Assembly: GCA_004963905.1 (NCBI GenBank)
Contig: SUGL01000007.1
Span: 62,001-126,000, forward strand
Origin: Mesorhizobium sp.
Lineage (GTDB): Bacteria; Pseudomonadota; Alphaproteobacteria; Rhizobiales; Rhizobiaceae
Reading direction: 5' to 3'
DNA length: 64,000 nucleotides
Part shown: one piece after another, positions 8,095 through 16,365 of the stretch
Layout of the letters: each line of letters starts with the position of its first letter
Position numbering within the stretch: the first letter of the stretch is position 1
Made by a program: the position numbers and the translations under genes
The notes under the pieces: model-generated
What the model was told of the DNA's origin: nothing
The model's input: the letters and a program-made list of their open reading frames with translations, nothing else
The model's database searches: none

Positions 8095-9272
8095 CCGTCG
8101 CGGTTGATTTCAAGAACGTAGACATCGTTTTTGGCGCCGATCAGGCCGGTTCGCTGGCATTGATCGATAAGGGCGCCACCCGCGCCGAGATCCTCGAAAG
8201 GACCGGCAATGTGCTGGGCTGCGCCGGCGCCAGCCTGACCGTGCATGAAGGCGAGATCTCGGTGCTGATGGGTCTCTCCGGCTCCGGCAAATCGACGCTG
8301 CTGAGGGCTGTCAACCGGCTGAACGTCGTGTCGCGCGGCCAGGTGCTGGTCAAGGACGGCGACCGCACGGTCGATGTCGTGACCTGCGACGAGGCGACCT
8401 TGCGGCGCCTGCGGCAGAAGCAGGTGGCGATGGTGTTCCAGCAGTTCGGCCTGCTGCCGTGGCGCACAGTCGAGGAAAATGTCGGTTTCGGCCTGGAGCT
8501 TGCCGGCGTGCCGGAAGCCGAGCGCAAGGCGCGGGTGCAAAAACAGCTGCAGCTCGTCCATCTCGATCAGTGGTCGAAAAAATACGCGCATGAGCTTTCG
8601 GGCGGCATGCAGCAGCGCGTCGGCCTGGCGCGCGCCTTCGCCACCGAGGCGCCAATCCTGTTGATGGACGAGCCGTTCTCGGCGCTCGATCCGCTGATCC
8701 GCACCAAGCTGCAGGACGAATTGCTGCAGCTGCAGGCGGAGCTGAAGAAGACCATCATCTTCGTCAGCCACGACCTCGAGGAAGCGCTGAAGATCGGCAG
8801 CCACATCACCATCATGGAGGGCGGTCGCATCGTCCAGACCGGCGCGCCGGAAGACATCGTGCTGCGTCCGGCCAACGACTATGTCCGCGACTTCATCGCC
8901 AATGTGAATCCGCTGTCGGTGCTGACGGCGTGGAACGTGATGCGCGACCGCCGCGATCTCGAACAGGGCGAGAACGGCTGGGTGTGGCTCGACCGGCGCA
9001 AGACGACGCGCTTCAAGATCGACGAGCACGGCCTGGTGGCGGCGGCCGAACGCCACGGCAAGCCGGCGGTGTGGGTGTCCTGCGCCGATGTCGAAAGCCA
9101 GCCGGAGGAGGGGGCGCAGGTGTTCTGGGCCAATCCCGGCACGCCGCTGAAGACGGTGATGCTCGCCATGCATCGTTCGCAGACCGCTCCGGTGGCGCTG
9201 TTCGACGAAGGCTCGCGCTTCGTCGGCGCGATCGGCATCCGGGACGTGCTGAGCGCGGTGCTCAGGCGGTAG
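8091..9272 (+). CDS. choV: Choline ABC transporter ATP-binding protein
   Basis: Predicted 393 residues, the length expected for ProV/OpuAA-type ATPases with a C-terminal regulatory extension. Walker A is GLSGSGKSTLLRAVNR, the Q-loop region is MVFQQFGLLPWRTV, the signature is LSGGMQQRVGLARA, Walker B is ILLMDEPFSALDP, and the switch histidine is in FVSHDLEEAL. The last ~110 residues resemble a degenerate CBS-type module (RSQTAPVALFDEGSRFVGAI) and may sense osmotic or ionic state, as in OpuA. It energises choline import with ChoX and ChoW. Confidence 0.93.
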   Translation: MTVAVDFKNVDIVFGADQAGSLALIDKGATRAEILERTGNVLGCAGASLTVHEGEISVLMGLSGSGKSTLLRAVNRLNVVSRGQVLVKDGDRTVDVVTCDEATLRRLRQKQVAMVFQQFGLLPWRTVEENVGFGLELAGVPEAERKARVQKQLQLVHLDQWSKKYAHELSGGMQQRVGLARAFATEAPILLMDEPFSALDPLIRTKLQDELLQLQAELKKTIIFVSHDLEEALKIGSHITIMEGGRIVQTGAPEDIVLRPANDYVRDFIANVNPLSVLTAWNVMRDRRDLEQGENGWVWLDRRKTTRFKIDEHGLVAAAERHGKPAVWVSCADVESQPEEGAQVFWANPGTPLKTVMLAMHRSQTAPVALFDEGSRFVGAIGIRDVLSAVLRR

Positions 9273-9377
9273 GCATTTTCGCACGCGTCCAAACAGAAGC
9301 TTGGGCGCCACCTGCGGCTTGTCTTTCGCGTTCGTCGAGCGCAGAATCCTTTTGTTGCGTGCCCATGCGCCAGGGGG

Positions 9378-11414
9378 GTGATACCGACGTCGCATAGAGG
9401 GCTTTCCGGCGCGGTCGCGCTGTCCAGTCTCGCCGCGGTCTCGCTTGGAAGCGGCGCGGCGGTTTCCCAAAGTTTTGTCATCGGCAACGGCACGACTGCC
9501 GGCCAGCAGACGATGACCGGTGCCGGCGACACCGGCCTGGTCAGCCCAGCGGGAACGATTGAAACATCTGGCGCCGGCGTCGATGCGGTGCGGATGTTCG
9601 GCCCGGCCCAGACGTTCACCAACCACGGTCTGGTCGAAACGTCGGGCGGCGGCGCCATCAATGTGGATTCGCAGGGCCTGGACGCAACAATCCTCAACGA
9701 CGGGACCATCCTGGCAATAGGCGATGCGTCCCTCGGGATCCTGTCCGCGGGCGGCAACGCGCATATCGTCAACAACGGCGCGATAGAAGCGCTGGGTGTC
9801 GCCACATACGGCATCATCAGCGATGCGCCGGGCGGGCGTATCGACAACCACGGCTTCATCGGCGTTGCCGGCACAGCGGCCGCGGGCATCATCGGCGCCG
9901 GGCCGGACCTGAGGGTTTCCAACAGTGGTTCGATCGAGGCTTTCGGCATCGCCGCCGCCGGGATCATCTGGCAGAGCGACGGCCTGCGGGTCGACAATTC
10001 CGGCTCGATCACCGTGTCCGGTTTGGCCTCCATCGGCATCGGCGCCGGCGGCAGCGATGCCGCAATCGTCAACAGCGGCGCCGTCCGCGTCTCCGGCACG
10101 GGCGCGACAGGAATCGGGACCCTGTTCGGCAATGCCACGATCACCAATTCCGGCTCGGTCGTCGTCGACGGCGTGAGCGCGGTGGGCATCGCCGCGCTGG
10201 GCAGCAATTCCGTCATCACCAATTCCGGCCGCGTCTTCAGCGACCAGAGCGCCGCAATCTTCTTCGGCGCGCCCGGCGCCACGCTCAATCTCTTGGGCGG
10301 GACGACCATACAGGGACCGATCGTTTTCTCCGGTGGCGGCAACACCGTGAGCTTCGGCCCCGCGCTGAACGCCGTCATGAGCTTCGCCGGATCCGGCCTG
10401 CCGCAAACCATTCTGACCGGCGGCAGGCCGTTCGTGACGAGCGGCGACAGCGTGGCGGTGGTCGACACCACCGGGTTCGCGAGCAGCGCGCCGCTGATCG
10501 AAGACCTTGCCGACGGCATAGCCGGCCTCGTCGAAGCGCGCATGCCCGATCCGAGCGGCGAGATATTCGCGCCGCATAACGGTCAGGACGCCTGGATCTC
10601 CACGTTTGGCGGGATACGCGCCCAGGGCGGCTCCGGCGCATCGGCCGGATTCAGCGAGGCGCTGGGCGGCGTCGTCGCCGGTGCCGAAAGGCGCTCGGGC
10701 GACGGCTTCCTGGGCGGTGTGCTCTTGGGAGGCGCTGGCGGATCGACCGAGGTCGACAATGATGCGCAAGAAATCGTCCATCGCAGCGTCTTTACCGGCG
10801 GTTACCTGGGCTACGACGAAGGAGCGCGTTTCGCCGAGGCGACATTCGTCGCCGGCGTGCTTAAGGAGCGGAGCCGCCGCCGTGTCGCGAACAACCTGGT
10901 GCTCGGCGGCGTCGAGACGGCGCGCGCCGATTTCAACGGCGTCTTCGTCAGCCCTTCGATCACGCTCGGCACGCGGCTGCCGGTCGCGGCCAGCACGCTG
11001 ATACCGAGCGTGCGGCTGCGTTACGTGGGGCTCTTCGTTGAAGACTACGCGGAGACCGGGTCGGAGGGCGATCTCGTGGTCTCGCGCCGCGACGTCAACG
11101 TGTTCGAGGCGCGTGGTCAGCTGGCGCTGGCTTTGGCGCCCGTCAGCACGCCGAGCCAGACATGGCAAACCACCCTTCGCGCCGGGATCGACGCGATCGC
11201 GCAAGACAGCGACGACCTGTCGGCGACGCTTCTCGGCCAGGACATCTCTTTTGCCGCAGGCGGCAGAAAGACGGTGCTGCGCGGCTTTGCCGGCGCGGAC
11301 GTCGCGGCGGAGGTGGGTGCCGGCATGACCCTGAACGCCGGCTTCGAAGCCGGCTACGGGAGCGACAATGCCTTCACCCTCCGGGGCAGGGCTCGCCTCA
11401 GCAAGGCTTTTTGA
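9378..11414 (+). CDS. Autotransporter domain-containing protein
   Basis: Predicted 678 residues. The N-terminus (GLSGAVALSSLAAVSLGSGA) looks like a signal peptide. Residues ~60-310 are a beta-helix-type passenger built of imperfect 20-25 residue units with the pattern (I/V)xNSGSIxxxGxxAxGI. The last ~270 residues form an autotransporter beta-barrel, beginning near GQDAWISTFGGIRAQGGSG and ending in the outer-membrane signature RLSKAF with terminal phenylalanine. No protease or adhesin active site is visible, so the surface role is unknown. The start is uncertain: a GTG at 9378 follows caggggg almost directly. The gene stands alone between choV and a metallo-hydrolase gene. Confidence 0.82.
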   Translation: MIPTSHRGLSGAVALSSLAAVSLGSGAAVSQSFVIGNGTTAGQQTMTGAGDTGLVSPAGTIETSGAGVDAVRMFGPAQTFTNHGLVETSGGGAINVDSQGLDATILNDGTILAIGDASLGILSAGGNAHIVNNGAIEALGVATYGIISDAPGGRIDNHGFIGVAGTAAAGIIGAGPDLRVSNSGSIEAFGIAAAGIIWQSDGLRVDNSGSITVSGLASIGIGAGGSDAAIVNSGAVRVSGTGATGIGTLFGNATITNSGSVVVDGVSAVGIAALGSNSVITNSGRVFSDQSAAIFFGAPGATLNLLGGTTIQGPIVFSGGGNTVSFGPALNAVMSFAGSGLPQTILTGGRPFVTSGDSVAVVDTTGFASSAPLIEDLADGIAGLVEARMPDPSGEIFAPHNGQDAWISTFGGIRAQGGSGASAGFSEALGGVVAGAERRSGDGFLGGVLLGGAGGSTEVDNDAQEIVHRSVFTGGYLGYDEGARFAEATFVAGVLKERSRRRVANNLVLGGVETARADFNGVFVSPSITLGTRLPVAASTLIPSVRLRYVGLFVEDYAETGSEGDLVVSRRDVNVFEARGQLALALAPVSTPSQTWQTTLRAGIDAIAQDSDDLSATLLGQDISFAAGGRKTVLRGFAGADVAAEVGAGMTLNAGFEAGYGSDNAFTLRGRARLSKAF

Positions 11415-11598
11415 GGAGTGTACAAACCCGGCGCCAGCGTGCGGGATTGGAGACTTTCACTCCGTGGCCGAAGGGAACATCCGCTCCGCCAGATATTTTT
11501 CGAAATCCGTTCCTGTTCTGCGGGTCTGTGCGGTAGGATATTGCCGCGACCGCGCGGATGTCGCCCGGCGGTGCGAAAATGCAGCGGGGTAATGGCAA

Positions 11599-12636
11599 AT
11601 GATCTTCCGTCAGCTTTTCGATTCCGTTTCGGGCACCTATTCCTACCTGCTCGCCAGCCGCCGCGGCGGCGAGGCGCTGATCATCGATCCTGTGCTGGAG
11701 AAGGTCGAGCGCTACCTGCAACTGGTCAACGAGCTCGACCTCAGGCTGGTGAAGGCGGTCGACACGCATCTCCATGCCGACCACATCACCGGTCTCGGCG
11801 CGCTGCGCGACAAGACGCATTGCGTCACCGTGATGGGCGAGCAGACCAAGGCCGACGTCGTCTCGATACGGCTCGCCGACGGCGACAAGCTTGCCATCGA
11901 GGGATTGGCGCTCGACGTCATCTACACGCCCGGCCACACCGACGATTCCTACAGCTTCATGCTGCCGGACCGGGTCTTCACCGGCGACACGCTGCTCATC
12001 CGAGGCACCGGCCGCACCGACTTCCAGAACGGCGATCCGCGCCTGCAATACGAGTCGATCTTCGGCCGTCTGCTCAAGCTTCCCGACGAGACGCTGATCT
12101 TCCCGGCGCATGACTATAAGGGCGAGACCGTATCGACGATCGGCGAGGAAAAGGCCTTCAACCCGCGCCTGCAGGTGAAGTCGGTCGACGAGTATGTCGA
12201 CATCATGAACAATCTGAAGCTGTCCAATCCGAAGATGATGGACGTGGCCGTGCCGGCCAACATGCGGGTGGGGCTGCATCAGGACGACATCGCCAGCCGC
12301 GGCTGGTCGTTGACAGCCGAGGAGGCGCTGGCGCTGGTCGGGCGGCCCGATGTGGCGCTGATCGATCTGCGCGAGCAATCCGAACGGGAACGCCATGGCG
12401 TCATCCCCGGCGCGATACATCTGCCCTACGCGCGGCTGCAGGAAAACATCGCTCCTGGCGGCATGCTGCATGAGCTGGCGAAATCGACCAGCAGGCAGCT
12501 CCTGTTCTACTGCGCCTTCGGCGAGCGTTCGGCGATGGCCGTGCAGGCGGCGCAGGATGTCGGGATTTCGAGTGCCCGCCACATCCAAGGCGGCGTCGAT
12601 GCGTGGCGGAAGGCCAATGGGCCGCTGATGCATTGA
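11599..12636 (+). CDS. Metallo-beta-lactamase-rhodanese fusion (persulfide dioxygenase-like)
   Basis: Predicted 345 residues. The N-terminal ~240 residues are an ETHE1-type metallo-beta-lactamase domain with metal ligands in DTHLHADHITG, TPGHTDDSYSF, FTGDTLLIRGTGRTDFQNGD and FPAHDYKG. The C-terminal ~100 residues are a rhodanese domain with the candidate active-site cysteine in LLFYCAFGERSAMA. ETHE1-family enzymes oxidise glutathione persulfide to sulfite; fused rhodanese domains pass sulfane sulfur to or from the dioxygenase site. The gene is single and faces a SARP-type regulator across a repeat-filled gap. Confidence 0.9.
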   Translation: MIFRQLFDSVSGTYSYLLASRRGGEALIIDPVLEKVERYLQLVNELDLRLVKAVDTHLHADHITGLGALRDKTHCVTVMGEQTKADVVSIRLADGDKLAIEGLALDVIYTPGHTDDSYSFMLPDRVFTGDTLLIRGTGRTDFQNGDPRLQYESIFGRLLKLPDETLIFPAHDYKGETVSTIGEEKAFNPRLQVKSVDEYVDIMNNLKLSNPKMMDVAVPANMRVGLHQDDIASRGWSLTAEEALALVGRPDVALIDLREQSERERHGVIPGAIHLPYARLQENIAPGGMLHELAKSTSRQLLFYCAFGERSAMAVQAAQDVGISSARHIQGGVDAWRKANGPLMH

Positions 12637-12746
12637 GGCGTGTCGCCCAACCGCGTCGTCTTGCGGCGGAGCAAGGAGCAGGAGCGAGGCACGCGGCCTA
12701 GCTCCCAGGATTCTGTGTGGAGGGTGAGATAGGCAGCGATCCTTCG

Positions 12747-12909
12747 CGCCCCCCCTCTGTCCTGCCGGACATCTCCCCCCACAAGGGAGGAGATTGCAGC
12801 TTCGGCGCCCCGCTGAAATCCCGCAACGTTTGCGATTGGCGAAAGCCGTGGTGAAGTCCAATCTCCCCCCAAGTGGGGGAGATGGCCGGCAGGCCAGAGG
12901 GGGGCGCTG
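12747..12909. repeat. Pair of inverted palindromic repeats between convergent genes
   Basis: At 12747-12795 gcgccccccctctgtcctgc leads into a ctccccc-acaa-ggg(a)gg hairpin; at 12860-12909 the reverse complement occurs (ctccccccaagtgggggag, then ggccggcaggccagaggggg). The two copies are inverted about an unrelated centre. They fill most of the 322-base gap between two converging genes. No gene is seen in the gap. Confidence 0.75.
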
Positions 12910-12958
12910 TCCCGCCGGCTTTGCGAAGTTTCTGCGCCGCCGCAACGATCCCTCGGGC

Positions 12959-15028
12959 TCAATTCAGCCCGATCAGCTTGGCGCCCTTGCGAAACATGGC
13001 TTCCGCGTCGCGGTCGAAGCGGAAGGTGGCGATGAAATCGTCGGCGCGGTAGTCCGGCAGGGTCTTGCGGATCGCGGCGGCAAAAGTTCGCGCCTCGTCC
13101 TGGCGGCCGGCCAATGCCAGGCAGTGCGCGGCGATGGCCAGGATGATGACATGGGCATTGGGCCTGGCTGCTGCCTTGAGCGCCCACTCGGCTGCTTCGC
13201 TGAACTGCCCCAGCCGCGCATGCGCCATGGCGCGCGCGCCCATCATGCCGAAGAGCAGAGGATCGAATGGGCTGAGATGGCGCGAGTGGTCTGAAGAGCC
13301 GATCGCCGATTGCGGGTCGCCCGACTGCGAATGGACGAAGGAAAGCGCATAATGGCCGAGCGCGAAGTTCGGGCTGAGGTCGACGGCCTTCGCCAGTTCG
13401 AGCAGCGAGCCGTCCTGGTCGCCGCGCAGCCATAGCGCGCGGCCCATCGCCCAGTGCGCCGCCGGGTTGCGGTCGTCGACCAGGAGGCCGTGGCCGGCGC
13501 TCTCGAAGGCCAGCGCCGACTCGCGGTCGCGATCGCCCCAGCGCTGGAAGGCGTTCTGCCAATGGGTGAAGGAAAGGCCGGCATAGGCACGGGCGAAGGT
13601 CGGGTCGAGTTTCAGCGCATCGGCGAAGAAATGCTGTGCCAGTTCGTTTTCCTGACGGGTGAAGCGGTACATGTGCCAGAGGCCGCGATGATAGGCCTCC
13701 CAGGCATTCAGCGAATTGGGAGCCTTCAGCATCGCGCGGTTGCGCTCGACGGCGGCGATCTCGGCGGCGATGGAGGAGACGATGCTGTTGCCGATGTCGT
13801 CCAGGACCGTGAAGACGTCTTCGGGCTTGTGCTCGAAGGTTTCGGTCCAGACGATCCTCGCCGTGCGGACCTCGGCCAGCTCGACCGAGACCACGACCCG
13901 GCCAGGCAGGCTGCGGACCGAGCCGGTCGCCACATAGTCGACGTTGAGCCGGCGTCCCGCGTCCTCCGGCGCGATGTCCTTCTCGGCGAGAGCGAAGACC
14001 GAGCCGCGGGCGATCACGAAGAAATCGCGAAGCTTGGCGAGACGCGTGATGATGTCGTGGGTCAGGCCGTCGGCAAGCCCGCCGCGGAAATTGCCGGCGC
14101 CGGCGCCTTCAGCAAAAGGCATCACAGCGAGCGAAGCTCGGCGCATCGCTGTCGCGTCGGGGTCCACCGGGGCAATTGGTGCCGGGGTCGCCGCGAACGG
14201 CATGGACCGGGCGCACGGCGTCGCACCGGAGTGGCGGGCTCTTATTTCCTGCCACGCCTCGCGCAAGGCTGCGAAATCCAGTTCCTCGGAATGAAAGAGC
14301 TCCGCCGCGGTCGCAAGATGTTCTTCGGCTGCGCTGATCTGTCCGCGCCGCGCAAGGTTTTCCAGCAGCGCCACATGCGCGCGCCCGTCGAAGGGCGCGA
14401 GCTCCAGCCATTTGTCGATATAGGCGGCCGCCTCGTCGGCTTCCGTCGGGAGAAGACCGATGATGTGCTCCAGAACGGCGACATGGCATGCGCCGAAACG
14501 GCGGCGCTGCGCGATCTGCCAGCTGGAAAAATGCGGACTGCGGTCGAGCTCGAGACCGTCAAGGAAATCGCCGGCGAAAAGTTGCGCCAGCGTCCGCAGC
14601 CGCCCAACGCTCAGCGTGTCGATGCCTTCCGCCACCGCCGCGGCTGCCTCCAGAGCATCGATGCGCATATCCGCAGAGCGAAGCGCCACCGTGTCGCCTT
14701 CTGTCTCCACCCGGCGCAGGTCCGGTTCGTCGAGCGCGGCGCGAAGCTTGCTCAGACACCAGCGAAGCTCACCGCGCGGATCGTTGGGGACGTCCCAGAG
14801 CAGCTCGCAGAGCCGGCTGCGGGTGACGGGGTGTGGCGCGAGCGCAAGGTAGGCAAGCAGTGCGCGCAGCTTGCGCGAGGAAGGCAACTTAACGGGTTCG
14901 CCGTCACGGGAAACCGTCAGTTGCCCAAGCAGCCGCACGGACAGGCCGGCGGCGGTGTCGTTCAGGCTCGATCGGGTGGATTCCACGTATGTTTCCACGC
15001 TCTCTCCAACGCTGACCAGCTGGTCCAT
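12959..15028 (-). CDS. SARP/BTAD-type transcriptional regulator with TPR repeats
   Basis: Predicted 689 residues. Residues ~28-110 form a winged-helix DNA-binding domain of the SARP/OmpR kind (LSVRLLGQLTVSRDGEPVKL, then RSRLCELLWDVPNDPRGELR). Residues ~125-275 are a bacterial transcriptional activator (BTAD) helical domain. Residues ~305-430 match the TolB/FlgO-like domain seen in adenylate-cyclase-associated TPR proteins (LAVMPFAEGAG, ADGLTHDIITRLAKL, DYVATGSVRS). The remainder is TPR-like helical hairpins (for example FARAYAGLSFTHWQNAFQRW). It is divergent from cysK with a 168-base gap, so it may control cysK and the decarboxylase. The signal it senses cannot be read from sequence. Confidence 0.85.
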   Translation of the reverse strand: MDQLVSVGESVETYVESTRSSLNDTAAGLSVRLLGQLTVSRDGEPVKLPSSRKLRALLAYLALAPHPVTRSRLCELLWDVPNDPRGELRWCLSKLRAALDEPDLRRVETEGDTVALRSADMRIDALEAAAAVAEGIDTLSVGRLRTLAQLFAGDFLDGLELDRSPHFSSWQIAQRRRFGACHVAVLEHIIGLLPTEADEAAAYIDKWLELAPFDGRAHVALLENLARRGQISAAEEHLATAAELFHSEELDFAALREAWQEIRARHSGATPCARSMPFAATPAPIAPVDPDATAMRRASLAVMPFAEGAGAGNFRGGLADGLTHDIITRLAKLRDFFVIARGSVFALAEKDIAPEDAGRRLNVDYVATGSVRSLPGRVVVSVELAEVRTARIVWTETFEHKPEDVFTVLDDIGNSIVSSIAAEIAAVERNRAMLKAPNSLNAWEAYHRGLWHMYRFTRQENELAQHFFADALKLDPTFARAYAGLSFTHWQNAFQRWGDRDRESALAFESAGHGLLVDDRNPAAHWAMGRALWLRGDQDGSLLELAKAVDLSPNFALGHYALSFVHSQSGDPQSAIGSSDHSRHLSPFDPLLFGMMGARAMAHARLGQFSEAAEWALKAAARPNAHVIILAIAAHCLALAGRQDEARTFAAAIRKTLPDYRADDFIATFRFDRDAEAMFRKGAKLIGLN

Positions 15029-15196
15029 GTTCTATCACCAAAGACGACAGGAAGCATCTGGCAGCCCAGCCGTGCCGGAATGCCGCCGTTGCCGCATTTG
15101 CGGCAGATCAAGCAAACCTAACGCGGCAAGGTGTCGAAACCGCGCCGCCGAAACGGCCGGTTTGTAACCGGCGCGTGAGACATCGAGGAGAGAGCC

Positions 15197-16282
15197 ATGT
15201 TGCACCAGTTGAAAATAAGGACGACGGCTGGCCGAGGCCGGCTGTTCGACAGCATTCTCGACACGGTCGGCGACACGCCGGTCATCCGCATCAACAATCT
15301 CGGCCCGGCGCATGCGACGATCTATGTGAAGGCCGAATTCTTCAACCCGGCAGCCTCGGTGAAGGACCGGCTGGCGCTCAACATCATCGAGGAAGGCGAA
15401 CGCAGCGGCAAGCTGAAGCCCGGCCAGACCGTGGTCGAGGCGACCAGCGGCAACACCGGCATCGGCCTTGCCATGGTCTGCGCGCAGAAAGGCTACCCGC
15501 TGGTGGTGACGATGGCCGACAGCTTCTCCATAGAGCGCCGCAAGCTGATGCGCATGCTGGGCGCCAAGGTGGTGCTGACGCCGCGTGCCCAGAAGGGGTT
15601 TGGCATGTACAAGAAGGCGGTGGAGCTCGCCGAGGCCAATGGCTGGTTCCTGGCGCGCCAGTTCGAGACGGAAGCCAATGCCGCCATCCACGAAGCGACC
15701 ACGGCGCGCGAGATCATCAACGATTTCGCCGGCTCGAGGCTCGACGTGCTGGTCACCGGCTATGGCACCGGCGGCACCGTCGCGGGCGTTGGCCGGGTGC
15801 TGCGGCGCGAAAGGCCGGATGTGCGGATCGTGCTTGCCGAGCCTGCGAACGCGCAGCTGATCGGCAGCGGCAAGCGCCAAGAGCGCGGTGCGGGCGGTGC
15901 ACCGGCCGCCAGCCATCCGGCCTTCGAACCGCATCCGATCCAGGGCTGGACGCCGGACTTCATCCCCAACGTGCTGCAGGAGGCGATCGACAAACGCTAC
16001 TATGACGAAGTGGTGCCGATCGCCGGTCCGGAAGGCATCAAATGGGCGAAGGCGCTGGCGCAGCAGGAAGGCATCTTCACCGGCATCTCCGGCGGCGCCA
16101 CCTTCGCCGTGGCGCGCCAGATCGCCGGAACCTCTCCGGCCGGCTCGGTGATCCTGTGCATGCTCCCCGATACCGGCGAGCGTTACATGTCGACGCCGCT
16201 GTTCGACGGCATCGAGGCCGAGATGGATGCCGGCGAGATGGCGCTGTCGCGCTCGACGCCGAGCTGCCAGTTCGACGCCTGA
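15197..16282 (+). CDS. cysK: Cysteine synthase A (O-acetylserine sulfhydrylase)
   Basis: Predicted 361 residues. Makes L-cysteine from O-acetylserine and sulfide with pyridoxal phosphate. The PLP lysine is Lys56 in NPAASVKDR; EATSGNTGIG binds substrate and the glycine-rich GYGTGGTVAGVGR binds the cofactor phosphate. It carries IQGWTPDFIPNVL in place of the usual IQGIGAGFIP, and an extended C-terminus, both features of a longer CysK subclass. The ATG at 15197 follows gaggagagagcc. It lies 83 bases before a PLP decarboxylase on the same strand and opposite a SARP-type regulator. Confidence 0.9.
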   Translation: MLHQLKIRTTAGRGRLFDSILDTVGDTPVIRINNLGPAHATIYVKAEFFNPAASVKDRLALNIIEEGERSGKLKPGQTVVEATSGNTGIGLAMVCAQKGYPLVVTMADSFSIERRKLMRMLGAKVVLTPRAQKGFGMYKKAVELAEANGWFLARQFETEANAAIHEATTAREIINDFAGSRLDVLVTGYGTGGTVAGVGRVLRRERPDVRIVLAEPANAQLIGSGKRQERGAGGAPAASHPAFEPHPIQGWTPDFIPNVLQEAIDKRYYDEVVPIAGPEGIKWAKALAQQEGIFTGISGGATFAVARQIAGTSPAGSVILCMLPDTGERYMSTPLFDGIEAEMDAGEMALSRSTPSCQFDA

Positions 16283-16290
16283 AGACAATT

Positions 16291-16326
16291 CGCGGCGCCG
16301 CTGTCCCTTCGGATGGCGGCGCCGCG
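16291..16326 (+). other. Strong GC hairpin between cysK and the decarboxylase gene
   Basis: cgcggcgccgc (16291-16301) pairs exactly with gcggcgccgcg (16316-16326) around a 14-base loop. There is no T-run, so it is not a standard terminator; it could stabilise or process the mRNA. Confidence 0.6.
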
Positions 16327-16365
16327 CGACGATCAGACGGTCGTGCCTTTTTGAGGGAGGAGCGG

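Noticed and set aside
7902..11204. A very long minus-strand open frame opposite choW, choV and the autotransporter
   Set aside because: It lies antisense to three well-supported genes, reads as Arg/Ala/Gly/Asp-rich sequence without any domain, and is the usual artefact of GC-rich genes with strong third-position bias.
11398..12945. Minus-strand open frame opposite the ETHE1-rhodanese gene
   Set aside because: Antisense shadow extending into repeats; the plus-strand product has complete metal-ligand motifs.
13454..15121. Plus-strand open frame across the SARP-type regulator
   Set aside because: Antisense to a gene with clear winged-helix and TPR domains.
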